This document shows positions 11,332 to 20,774 of a stretch of DNA of 64,000 nucleotides, piece after piece. Position numbers and translations under genes: made by a program. The first letter of the stretch is position 1. The number at the start of each line of letters is the position of its first letter. The notes under the pieces are model-generated. The model saw only the letters and a program-made list of their open reading frames with translations, was not told where the DNA came from and made no database searches. Source of the DNA: Sordaria brevicollis (lineage: Eukaryota; Ascomycota; Sordariomycetes; Sordariales; Sordariaceae); the NCBI GenBank assembly GCA_033439795.1, contig JAUTDP010000014.1:1534294-1598293 (forward strand). Direction: 5' to 3'.

Positions 11332-12714
11332 ATGTCGCGCACTCAACAACCCTCGATACTATCATTCTTCCAACCCAAGCATCAGCAACAGAAACAGCAA
11401 CAACATGCCCCTCCCCCTCGAGACTGCGTGAACGGTGCAGCAACAACGGCAAACGTGCTTCCGAACCCCCCAGGCCCCGTACCACCACCACCACCACCTC
11501 CTCCTGCTGCTTCCCTCACCTCAGCTCCACCGCCGCAACAAGTTCCAGCTCGTCCCGGTCTCGGGCCCGCCACGGCTATTCTCCCGGCCAACATCCCCGT
11601 CCTGCCATCCCCACCGTCGATCCCTTCGCAAGCCAGCATAGTCCCGGTGGCCGAACACCACATCACCACCCTACGCCGTATAAATTCCCTCCTCCTCCAA
11701 GTCGCCTACCCGGATGCCTTCTACGCCAAGGTCCTCGAACCGCTTGCCTCTGGTCTCTTCTCGCGCGTCATCCTGTGGAGCGACGATCCCACATCCGAAC
11801 CCAAAGTCATCGGCGGCGTCGTCTGCCGTCTCGAGCCGAACCCTTTCCTCGACAATAACGGCCAACCGCAGGCGCCCCAAATACCGAGTAATCAGCTTCC
11901 ACCCTCCTCGTCCTCCTCCCCTGGTGGCATTGCCCCCGTCAACTCCTCCCCTTACCACGCCATCTACATCCAATCGCTCGCCCTCCTCTCCCCTTACCGA
12001 TCCCTAGGGCTCGCCGCCGCCGCGCTCGACCACATCATCGCCAGCGCCTCGCTCCTGCCCGCCGCTGGCTCGTCAATCGACGTGCGAACCATCTACGCCC
12101 ACGTGTGGACCGAAAACGAGGAAGGACTGCAGTGGTACGGACAGCGGGGTTTCTGGACCGAAGGGCGCGATCCCGTACGAGGGTACTACTTTAAGCTACG
12201 ACCGGACACGGCTTGGATTGTGCGGAGGGACATTGGACCGAGCGCTCAAGAGATACGAGAACCGTTGGGAGCAGCAAATTCGTTACCGAAACGACCAACC
12301 ATGGCTTCAAGCGCGACAACCGCTACCACCCCCGCCACGGCCACCGGCGTGCTAGCAGCAGCCGTCAACCTACCCTCTTTGAGCAAAACAACTCCTCCAC
12401 CACCTCCACCACCGTCAAAATCCCCAGTGGCACCACCACCATCCTCAACACCGGGCAGCCTAGCCCCTACCTCGAGACCACCACCACCCAGCCGCCCTTC
12501 CACAGGCATGTCCTACCAAAACACACGACCTGAAACGGAATGGAACGATCTCCCACCTGAAATGGTCCAACTTAGTGTCCCCACTGGAGGTGCTGGGAAC
12601 GGAACAAGTACAACGGGCTCGGGTGCCACCAGTGCTGTTAGCTCTAGGAGTAGTTCGGTTGCACCCAAGAAGAAGAAGGGGAGGGCTTATCCTAGTGCTG
12701 CTTTTGGGCAGTAG
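11332..12714 (+). CDS. Naa50-like N-acetyltransferase (GNAT) with N-terminal PIP-box-like motif
   Basis: Single exon, 460 residues; the first ATG of the frame is at 11332. The GNAT core is at about 108-305: HHITTLRRINSLLLQVAYP, FYAKVL, then IYIQSLALLSPYRSLGLAAAAL (acetyl-CoA loop with an R-x-x-G-x-A pattern near 224-229), IYAHVWTENEEGLQWYGQRGF and YYFKLRPDTA. This order matches human NAA50, an N-terminal acetyltransferase that also supports sister-chromatid cohesion. Two low-complexity Pro/Ser-rich inserts occur, one inside the core (about 180-206). The N-terminus carries Q6-x-x-I9-x-x-F12-F13, the consensus of a PCNA-interacting peptide. The C-terminal 150 residues are Pro/Ser/Thr-rich and end with a basic KKKKGR stretch. 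Membership of the GNAT family is firm, Naa50 orthology likely, PCNA binding an inference. Confidence 0.82.
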   Translation: MSRTQQPSILSFFQPKHQQQKQQQHAPPPRDCVNGAATTANVLPNPPGPVPPPPPPPPAASLTSAPPPQQVPARPGLGPATAILPANIPVLPSPPSIPSQASIVPVAEHHITTLRRINSLLLQVAYPDAFYAKVLEPLASGLFSRVILWSDDPTSEPKVIGGVVCRLEPNPFLDNNGQPQAPQIPSNQLPPSSSSSPGGIAPVNSSPYHAIYIQSLALLSPYRSLGLAAAALDHIIASASLLPAAGSSIDVRTIYAHVWTENEEGLQWYGQRGFWTEGRDPVRGYYFKLRPDTAWIVRRDIGPSAQEIREPLGAANSLPKRPTMASSATTATTPATATGVLAAAVNLPSLSKTTPPPPPPPSKSPVAPPPSSTPGSLAPTSRPPPPSRPSTGMSYQNTRPETEWNDLPPEMVQLSVPTGGAGNGTSTTGSGATSAVSSRSSSVAPKKKKGRAYPSAAFGQ

Positions 12715-12751
12715 ACTTCGCGGTAGACTTGGGCGAGGTATAATAAGAGGA

Positions 12752-12776
12752 GGGGGGGGGGGGGGGGGGGGGGGGG
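12752..12776 (+). repeat. Poly(G) run of 25
   Basis: Twenty-five consecutive G residues start 37 bases after the Naa50-like stop codon and so probably lie in its 3' UTR. Such a run can form G-quadruplex structures and is prone to length error in sequencing and assembly. Confidence 0.95.
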
Positions 12777-13762
12777 AGGAATGGGGCGGGATGCAAGATG
12801 CAAAGGGTAGTGATAGCTGTAAAGAGAGGGATGAATAAACGGATAATGGACTGGGGTTGGGTTACGGAGCATCATCGGACGGACTCGACCCTGGTGGACG
12901 TCGTGGCTGGATGCGGAGAATACAAGAGGTATACCGGAGCAAGAGGATTGGTGGTTTACACCTGGGATGGCATACTGCCAACTTTGGTTATATAACCTAT
13001 AGTACTGTGTCCCTTATACACGGGTAGAACAACGTTTTTTTGGCACTTCATTATAAAACAAATATTAGAATTAATGTTAAGCAGTAGTTGATTGCTATGA
13101 AGCTCTTTGCTGTGGTGTTTCTTGCTGTGCTCCTGATTTGAATGAAGTGACGCACATAGAGTCTTCAGACGTCGACAACTTTGGAGTAACACTAACACCA
13201 ATGGCATGCCGATGGTTTGCACAGCGATGGGAGTCATGAATAAAGCTGGATCAGAACAACTGGTTGTACAAAAGCTACCACTTCGCTAGTTGATACTCTT
13301 TCCTTGCTATAGTAGATACCAACATCTTCAAAGTTCCAACCCAATAAAAGTAGCTAGCCATTTCATGAGAGCATGAAGAAGAATAAATAAAATTTGAAGC
13401 CCATCCCTAGTAAAAAGCCTTGGGGGATTTCCCTAATGCGAATAAGACCCTAATGAACCCTGTGTGACGCCTGACCCAAAGCAATGGTGCCAAAAGTAAA
13501 AGAAAAAAAGAAAAAAAGAAAACATGTAAAACATCTCATCCCATCATCGTTTCATCCCATCCCATCCCATCCTTACACAGCAAACATAAATGATGTTGCT
13601 ATTCGCTTAACACTTTTTATCCCTCCTGGGTCAACACTCCCAAACTCCGTAATTCCTGCGCCAAGCTATATGTTTCCTTCACATAACAATGCACCTCCGT
13701 CTCCCTCCGCGGCATGTCAGTGATGTCATGCCTGGCAATGGACAAGCTGCCGTGGTGGATTC
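12777..13762. other. Convergent intergenic region
   Basis: About 1 kb between the ends of the Naa50-like gene (+) and glucokinase (-). A short CATCC-type repeat occurs near 13553-13572. No gene is seen. Confidence 0.5.
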
Positions 13763-15498
13763 CTATTCCGCCGTGGCAAGCTCGCTGTTCTCAGGCACAG
13801 CTGTGAGATCCGTCTTCTTGGCGTTGAGACGGAGGTCGGTGATGAAGTCGGCTGTCGAAGTGCTCTTCTCCATACCGGCGGCAACGAGGGCAATCAAGGC
13901 GGCACCGACACCGGATCCGTCCTTGGCAATACCAATACGGATGCGCTTGGCACCCTCCTCGCCGATGCCCTTGATGGCACGGAGAGCCTCGTAGATCATA
14001 TCACGGAAGTAGGGATAGTGCTCGACCAAGCTGCCGTCAACACCAATGTCGATGGGCTCGCCCTCGAGCTCGGGGTCGGTGAGCTTGCCGGTCTGGAGAA
14101 CGATGGCGGCAATGGCAACAGCCGAGAGACGAGCAGCGCGGCGACCGATGGCACCAGCAATGGCCTTGAAAGCCTGAGCATCCTCCAACGAGGGGGCATA
14201 GATGTGGAGGTTTGACTCGAGCTCCTGGCGAAGGATGGAAAGCTCGGGGGTGGTATCAGCGGCAGCGACGGAAAGGACCGAGGTGTCGAGACCCCACTGC
14301 TTGTAGATAGGAGAGTGCTCGGCAATGTTGGTGGTGGATTTCCAGTCGTTGGAGCTCGAGTTCTCGTCCTTGAAGAAAGCAACGTCTTGGTTCTTGAGCA
14401 AGTCGATGACAGCCAACCGCAAGATCTCGCCGAGGTACATGCCGGAGACACGCTTCTCGTACATCTGGATGCCGGGGTTAGGGGTGGCCTGATCGAGCTG
14501 GACATCCCATGGTGTGTTGGGGAGGACGTTGAGCTGATTGTCGAACGAACCCCATTCGGTGTTGATGACCATCTCTCCGGTAGAGTTGTCGTACTCGCCG
14601 GCCAGGGGCTTCTTGAGCTTGGAGAGCTTCTCAACGTAAGCTCCGTTGGTGCCAGTACCGAAGATAGCACCAAGGATAGCACCGCTCTTGCCGGGGGAGG
14701 AGTAAGAACGGGCCATCAAGGTACCAACAGTGTCGTTGACGAGAGCGGCGACCTTGACGGGAAGATGGAGCTTGTCAATCTCGGTCTGGAGGAGGGCGCA
14801 AACGTCCTTGCCAACGGCATCTGGGATATCGAAACCCTTGGTCCAGCGAATGAGTGTGCCCTTATTGATACCCAACTGCTGGACGGGGAAGCTGAATGTG
14901 AAACCGAGACGGAAAACGTTCTCGTCCTTCCAGCCGTCGGGGGAGCTCATGGTCATGCGTCTGCGGATATGTGCCTCGAAGTGCTCGCCGTGATGTGTCC
15001 TGAGGAAGACCTCAATCTGCTTTGCCAAGAAAGCGAACAGCTCCTCAGCGGTCTTGGCAACCATGAGCTCTCTTGGGATGGCGACCTTGGTGTAGGTCAG
15101 ACGGAAGGTGGTGTCGCCGTTCAGCTGGATCGAGCAAACACGAAAGTTGGTGCCGCCAAGGTCGACAGCCATGTAGAGGCCCTACAATATCAAAGCATGT
15201 TAGCTATCGGTGCAGGTAGTTGTTTGTTTGTCCAGTTCAGGTATATCACCAACCTTTTCGGTGCCATTGGGAACGGCGGTGACATAGGTGGGAATTTGGC
15301 TCATGCTGGTGCCATCCTTCTCGAGACCTTCGGCTGTAATCCTCAACATATTAGAGCTTGTCTTTGTTGCGGCATTTGTCTACAGAAATGGGACCACTTG
15401 CACATCTGACGAAGGAACTCCTCGACACCCTTGTTGACATCCTCGTCCGAGTAGTCGAACTGACCGACAACGGTCTTTGTCTGAGTCTCGAGGGCCAT
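13763..15498 (-). CDS. Glucokinase (hexokinase family)
   Basis: ATP-dependent phosphorylation of glucose to glucose 6-phosphate, cytosolic. Exons 15402-15498, 15254-15333 and 13763-15181 give 531 residues beginning MALETQTKTV. Exon 2 encodes SEGLEKDGTSMSQIPTY and VTAVPNGTEK, which is characteristic of fungal glucokinases rather than hexokinases. Phosphate-binding DLGGTNFR is at 66-73, LGFTFSFPVQQ follows, and the catalytic aspartate is D209 in VNDTVGT. The second phosphate loop is GTGTNGAY. Intron 1 (15334-15401) needs a GC donor (T|GCAAGT) with acceptor TACAG to keep frame and yield RQM-SEGLEK; intron 2 (15182-15253) is GT-AG. The frame is open for another 51 codons upstream but lacks an ATG; ATG 15498 matches the family N-terminus. 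Length is slightly above the usual 490-500. Confidence 0.95.
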
Positions 15499-16021
15499 GT
15501 TGAGCAAGCTCGAGACTGGTTCGGTTTTGGAAAATAGGGGACGGATCTCGCACACGGCGGGTGGTTGTGGTTGAGTTGGTAGTTGCGAGAGGGCAGACGG
15601 AGAAAACGTGGCCTTGGTTGTGGTGGTGGTAGTAGTAGTTGTGGAAGCCAAAGTGGATTGTCGAAATAAGAAGGAAGAATAATGAAGTGCTGAGTCGGGA
15701 AGCAGAGCTCGAAGTATCTGGGGAGGTCAGGTTAATATATGTCCTGGCAGTGGTGGACGATTATTTGCTGGTACATGGAGTGAATGCGGGTGCTTCTCCG
15801 TGGGGAATTCCCCGTGACGGTATGATGTTAGGTTCTTGGTGGGATGGGCTCGTGGAGGGGCACAATCGGTGGGGTACCAGGGGCATCAAATGCCCAGTGG
15901 AGGTCCGATGGGTACCGCGCAAGTGCAGCCCAGGTTCCAGCCAGGTAACCAATTTGGAGCAATGCGATGTTAATGGTTGTTTTTTTTGGGACGGGCCTGC
16001 TTCCTCGTTCGGCTGATTTTC
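15499..16021. other. Glucokinase leader and promoter
   Basis: About 520 bases upstream of glucokinase. The first 150 bases are open in the glucokinase frame and hold a Thr-rich triplet repeat (ACC/ACT-type codons near 15612-15645) but no in-frame ATG. Nothing else is recognised. Confidence 0.5.
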
Positions 16022-16745
16022 TTATGAACTTCCAACAAGCAGCCAGAGGTCAACTTCCATGCTACGAAACTCACTTGCAGTACATAGCAGGTGCATGCCC
16101 ACTGCTCTGGGCACCAAGCTGGTACCTGTAGGTTCGTCCAAATTCCAAATTCCAAGCTGGCGGTTATCTGCAATGCAGGTGGTGGTTTGAATTTCCCGCC
16201 AGGTGCAGTCCAAGGCAAATATGCCTGGAAAGGAAATATCTGTGGAACGGTCCGACTGAGGGAAAGCACCCTAGATGCATATGGAGGGAGACGGAATAAA
16301 GTAAAATATAAAAACATGTACTTACAAGCACAACTACCAAGAAAGCCACTGACGATGAAAGCACACGAATCAGGCTGGTCAGGACACCACGGCAAGTCTG
16401 GCACCGCTCGCGTTTCGCTTGTTGCACTTTGCTAACTGCACTAGGGCTGGTGGAACGAAAGCGAGTGAAGACGGTAGCTCTAGGCGATGGAGGGCTGTCT
16501 GGGCTGGCGAAGGGAATGTCGGCACCGGCACCCGCCTGCTGCTGTGTCTGTGTCTGTGTCTTTCGGGCCTCTTTTTCTTTGGGGAGCTCGCTTGCGTCTT
16601 CTTCTGTGCCACGGTTGCTTTCATCAACAACGACGACGGACGGCCCGTGATGATAACGTGAGTCGTCAGCAGAGCCTTTGTGTGCCGAGGGGTCAGGCGC
16701 CGTGCTGGAGTTTAAAGAGCGCCGTCGCCTTGTTACACTGGACAT
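16022..16745 (-). CDS. Possible small single-pass membrane protein (hypothetical)
   Basis: A tentative two-exon model: exon 1 16326-16745 (140 codons, MSSVTRRRRS start) and exon 2 16022-16270 (83 codons), joined in phase 0 across a 55-base intron with a consensus GTAAGT donor and a CTAG acceptor; 222 residues. The N-terminal 110 residues are Ser/Pro/Gln-rich and look disordered. Then comes RERCQTCRGV and a hydrophobic stretch (about 122-140, LTSLIRVLSSSVAFLVVVL), which could be a membrane segment. Exon 2 encodes a mixed sequence with four Cys/Trp-containing patches that I do not recognise. If unspliced, the frame ends at 16164 with 193 residues. It lies upstream of glucokinase on the same strand and could instead be non-coding promoter DNA. 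Confidence 0.33.
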
Positions 16746-19700
16746 ATTTGGTACAGTATAACAGCACCAGCGCCAGCACCACGGCCTGTCAAGAGTGCGG
16801 CAGAGCGGCGTATCGTCGGCTTGCGAAGAGGTACCTCTTCTGGATGGGTGCGTGAAATGATGGTCGTTGATGCGGGGCCAGGTCAGCTCAGGGCGCTTTG
16901 TGTGATAGGCCAAGAGAATCTCTTGCGGGGTTATTTTGCGTTCTTCGGGGCGTGGACCTGGTTGAAACGGCCCGGATCTGGGTAGCACTGGTCCAATGAG
17001 GTCATGAAAGAAGACCCGTTTCTGGGTTCGAAGATTCAAAGAACAACCTCTTTCCTAGCAGATACATATTAATGTTCCTGGACAATCGGCACGATTGGGG
17101 ACGCGAGGGGGTGCAATGATGCGCCGCTACCTGAAAGTCCCGCGGCAAGGTAAAAACATGAGGTTCTCACGAGCTTTCAGGCCTAGCCGAGCCGCAATCC
17201 GAACATTTTAAACGCCCGGGAGGATGGGATAGTCAAGGGGTTCGTTCAGGGATCACTTACACCACAAGAGAGGCCTGCTGACGTCGTAGAGAAAATAGCT
17301 AGATTTGCTGCCCAGTTTGCATGTGCTGATGCCACTCTGCAGGCTCAGGGTAGGATCGATGTCATAGCACACGAAAAATGAGTGTGTCCTGGGCGTGAAG
17401 CTGATTGCAGTGTTGAATTCAAAGACCTCCAACGCCTCGAATATTCCACGTTCCAATTGGGTCTTGCCGTCTTGGATGGAATTTTGGGCAACTGGGGTTC
17501 GAGGACTAAGCTTCGAGCCGTCGCTTGGCCGTCTCCCGCTCGTCTTTGACAGAAAAGTTTTGGTGATGGGTGCGTCTAATTTTTTTTTTTTCAATTTTTT
17601 TTTTGGCAGTGTGTCGTCCTCCCCGATATCGCCTTCCGGTAACGCCTTTCAATGGGTCTTGGGTCGCTGTTTCCTTCTCCGGCTGCTCTAGGTAACCGTT
17701 GAAACTAATCTCCCGATTGTATAAGAAGGTACCGTACCGTACTTCGGGATCTCGAATCGAACTGGGGAGGCTGATTCGTATTGGCACACACAACCTGAAG
17801 GTACCAAGCGCTGACTTTGGGCACCGAGACGGATAGACTCTTCACCGTAACCGTCTGGCGGACGAGTTGAAAGACCGGGTGGGAAGATAAAAGACAGGTT
17901 GCAAGGCCGTGCCAATAAAGGTGCCCGGCCGGGATGCCGCTCACCGCCGAGTACAAAGTGTCTTGTCTTGACCGAGTCCGTCGGCGGTCCGTACCGTATT
18001 TGCACACACAATCCGTGTCCGGGCGGGTTCGGTTCACAGCAAACAAAACAGAAGATGGACGATCCACGCTTCAGCAGATCAGGAGGGAGTGTGCATCCAG
18101 GTCCGCGCAACCTCCTCCAAAGTCCATTTTAGGCAATTTTCCGTGCCACCTTTAGCCACCGCACGGACAAAAAGTGACTTTTTGGAAATCCCTTCTACGA
18201 AACTCAGCGCCCCTAATACCCGGCTTTTTGCTCTCCTCCGCTAAGTATCGGAATAAAATAGATGGAAACAAAGGTTGGGAATTTGAATAGGAATTCTATC
18301 TTTTAAATTGAGTGTGGTAGGTTCAGGAATAGAAGTGTTGAGAGACATTGTTGTTGTGGCACAGCAAATTGCCTAAAATGGACTTTGGAGGGCGTTGCGC
18401 GGACCTGGATACCGCCCTCCGATCAGGAGCCGGCGGCGGCGGGTTCGGTGACACTGACAGCGAGCGGCGCGATGCCTTGATATAGATGTGGAGATTCTCT
18501 GGCTTTCGATGGCACCTACGGCCCACGGGGTACCTTGTCCAACCTGGCTCCTAGCGTGTGCTTCCCCGTCGACCCCGTGTGGACCATGGCCTATACGGGC
18601 CGACAACAGTGGAGATTGTGTGGTGCGCTCTCCCACGTCTCCAGAAAGGTTCCTCTTCCCCCAAACAAATCATCGCCCCAGGAATTGGGGAAGCTCGGTC
18701 AAATTGTGGTGACCCCGCGAAACGCAAGAAAAAAACTTGGGGAAAAAACGTGAGGAAGTGTGGTGGAATGACCATCATGATGGAACTCTGGGGAAGAGAG
18801 CTCTTTGCTGGAAAACCCGCTTCCATCATTTCATGTGTTGGTAGGGGATCGAAAACCGAGAATATGTCACAAACGTCACCGGCCTCTCAAAAGAAAGGGA
18901 ACCCTGATGAACTTCCCCTTCTTGTGTCTCCAACTGGGCCAAGAAAAGCTAAGGAGACACGAAGAGGGGAAAACGACTCAGTTCCTTTTCCCGCAAAAAG
19001 TGTCGCACACACCGCGCGCGCGAGGCAAGGGTAGCACGACCAAACCCTGCCCGCCAACGACTCGCCGTCAAAATATTTCAACCTCCGACGCGTGGAACGC
19101 CGGATGGGGAATGAACTCCACCGAGATTGGTTACACCGGCACACCCGATAGAGTATGACGGCGCCGTCGGGCAGTGATGCGGAGATTGCATTTGGCTTCT
19201 TTCCTCCGATAGTTCGCTTTTCACCTTCGGAGGCCCAGGCCTTTTGCTTTCGGCAGTTCTCACCGTAGCCGGGTAGCAACACGGATGTCGAACGTAGCGG
19301 CGATCGGAGACTCGGAGTACAGTACTTTCGACATATTGGTGAGAGCTTTCCTGTGAACTTTTCTGGAAAGAAAACCCGCTACGACACGCCAACATCAACA
19401 TGAAAGATAGGTATAGATCCTGCTTGTAGTAACACATGTTTTACCCTTCTCTACATTAAAGGTACTCAATATCTCCGGCCATATTTCCCGGTGGTATATC
19501 CTCCTCAAAAGGTCACGCTACCTCCTTTACCTACGCCTGACACCTTCCATTACGCTGAAACAAAACCGCTTGTAGCTGAACATTCTCCTTTGGAGTCTGC
19601 GCCCTGGACGCCGAGTACCCCAACAATATGCCAGACTCCGTGCTCCAAAGAATCTTTTCAGCTGGCCTTTCCGTGGTGAAACTGGCCAGCTGCAAAAAAA

Positions 19701-19812
19701 AACCATATTGAGTTTTGAACCCCGGCAGAAATCGGGTTTGAGAAGAACCTCCTTCTTCAGTCTTCCGCGCCCATCACTTCACAACTCAGACGCAATGCTT
19801 TCCGACATTCCC
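16746..19812. other. Long intergenic region
   Basis: About 3 kb with no supportable gene. It holds a T-rich stretch at 17579-17602, short GGTACC/ACCGTACCGT-type palindromes around 17725-17745, and an inverted repeat with 70-base arms at 18077-18424 (listed separately). The many overlapping short frames show no domain or consistent splicing. Confidence 0.5.
18077..18424. repeat. Inverted repeat, two arms of about 70 bp
   Basis: Arm 1 (18077-18149) and arm 2 (18356-18424) are imperfect reverse complements separated by about 206 bases. The core contains an exact 24-base match (18117-18140 against 18366-18389) and a 17-base match starting ATCCAGGTCCGC, with small indels between them. No clear target-site duplication or coding capacity is seen in the spacer. 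It could be a MITE-like element, a foldback from an old insertion, or the hairpin of a transcript. Confidence 0.85.
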
Positions 19813-20774
19813 TCACTCAACCAAAGCCGCAAAACTATAGGTCATCTCCGCAGTATGCGACCTTTGCAGATTATTCTTCATCCAGCACACCCGTCGATAC
19901 TTGTCTCCGCCGTCATACTGAAGGTCTTCCCATCCTGCCCCCGTACACCCACTGGTCGTCGCACACTTCTCGATACATTCATCAAAGGTCGACGTCTTGG
20001 CGTTTGTCAAATCGTTGGCCTCGCCCTCGCCGGCATAGTCGATTCCGCACGTGTGGAGGAACTTTTTGCCGTTCTTGGTGGTATACGTCCTCTCGCCTAT
20101 GTCTGGACAGTTGGTTGGTGCTGCTGGGGCGCTGCTGGAGGTTGCTGTTGCCGTGGCTGTTGTCTTTGAAGGTACTGAACTTGATGAGGCGGTCCTGGAG
20201 GGTTTTTGTCAGTTTCAAGGTGAGTCCAGTTTCTGGTTGGATGAGTTGATTTAAAACGTTTGGCTTACGCTCCGGCACCACTATCGCTGTCACTCTTATT
20301 CCCAACGCCAACTCCCACTCCCACGCCTATCGCAATCCCCATAAGAAGTAGGCCTCCACCAGCAAGTAGAATGAGGAAGAGAGTCCTTTTCATGCCGCAA
20401 ATTCTCCCGTCTTTCTTGTTTGGAGGCACCGTCGAGCGTTCTCCTGTCTGCGACGGAGGATAGCCCATTTGCGACCCACCATACATGCCCGGTGGGTCGT
20501 CATATTGGCCCGGTTGCTGAAGATGTGCTGGCGGATAAAACAACGGCTGGCTTTCGGGCGGCGCCGGTGACGGTGAATGTGAGTGTTGATAGCCGTAGGG
20601 CGCGGCCGTCACGCTGACGGGCAGCTTCTCGCCGTCGTAAGTCGTCAAAGGCATCACTTCAGGCGCCGCCCCCAGAACTACCTCTGGTGCGTCGTGATTG
20701 TGAGCCACCTCGGGCAGGTCTTCCCCTGAACGTCGATTGCCTCCCGGTCGACCCACAACCTGGAGACCGTCCAT
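19813..20774 (-). CDS. Single-pass membrane protein with Cys-rich (Apple/PAN-like) C-terminal domain
   Basis: Exon 1 20269-20774 and exon 2 19813-20194 join (GTAAGC donor, CCAG acceptor, 74-base intron) to 295 residues. Residues 1-128 are hydrophilic, rich in Pro, Gln and Tyr and lack a signal peptide; KRTLFLILLAGG and the following Gly/Val-rich run (about 129-158) form one membrane segment ending in a GVGVGVGVG repeat. After a Ser/Thr/Ala-rich linker, the last 105 residues have six cysteines (CPDIG, CGIDY, CIEKC, CTGAG, CWMK) with the DECIEKC...C-x-G-AGW spacing typical of Apple/PAN-like modules. Such N-in, C-out proteins recur in Sordariomycetes, with no established function. The domain family is a pattern-based guess; gene structure is well supported. 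Confidence 0.82.

Noticed and set aside
14315..15409. 364-codon frame on the plus strand over glucokinase
   Set aside because: It is the antisense shadow of the glucokinase exons and overlaps its introns; codon bias of the real gene explains the lack of stops.
17500..17520. TTCGAG-containing box-B-like sequence, considered as a tRNA
   Set aside because: No box A at the right distance and no cloverleaf pairing.
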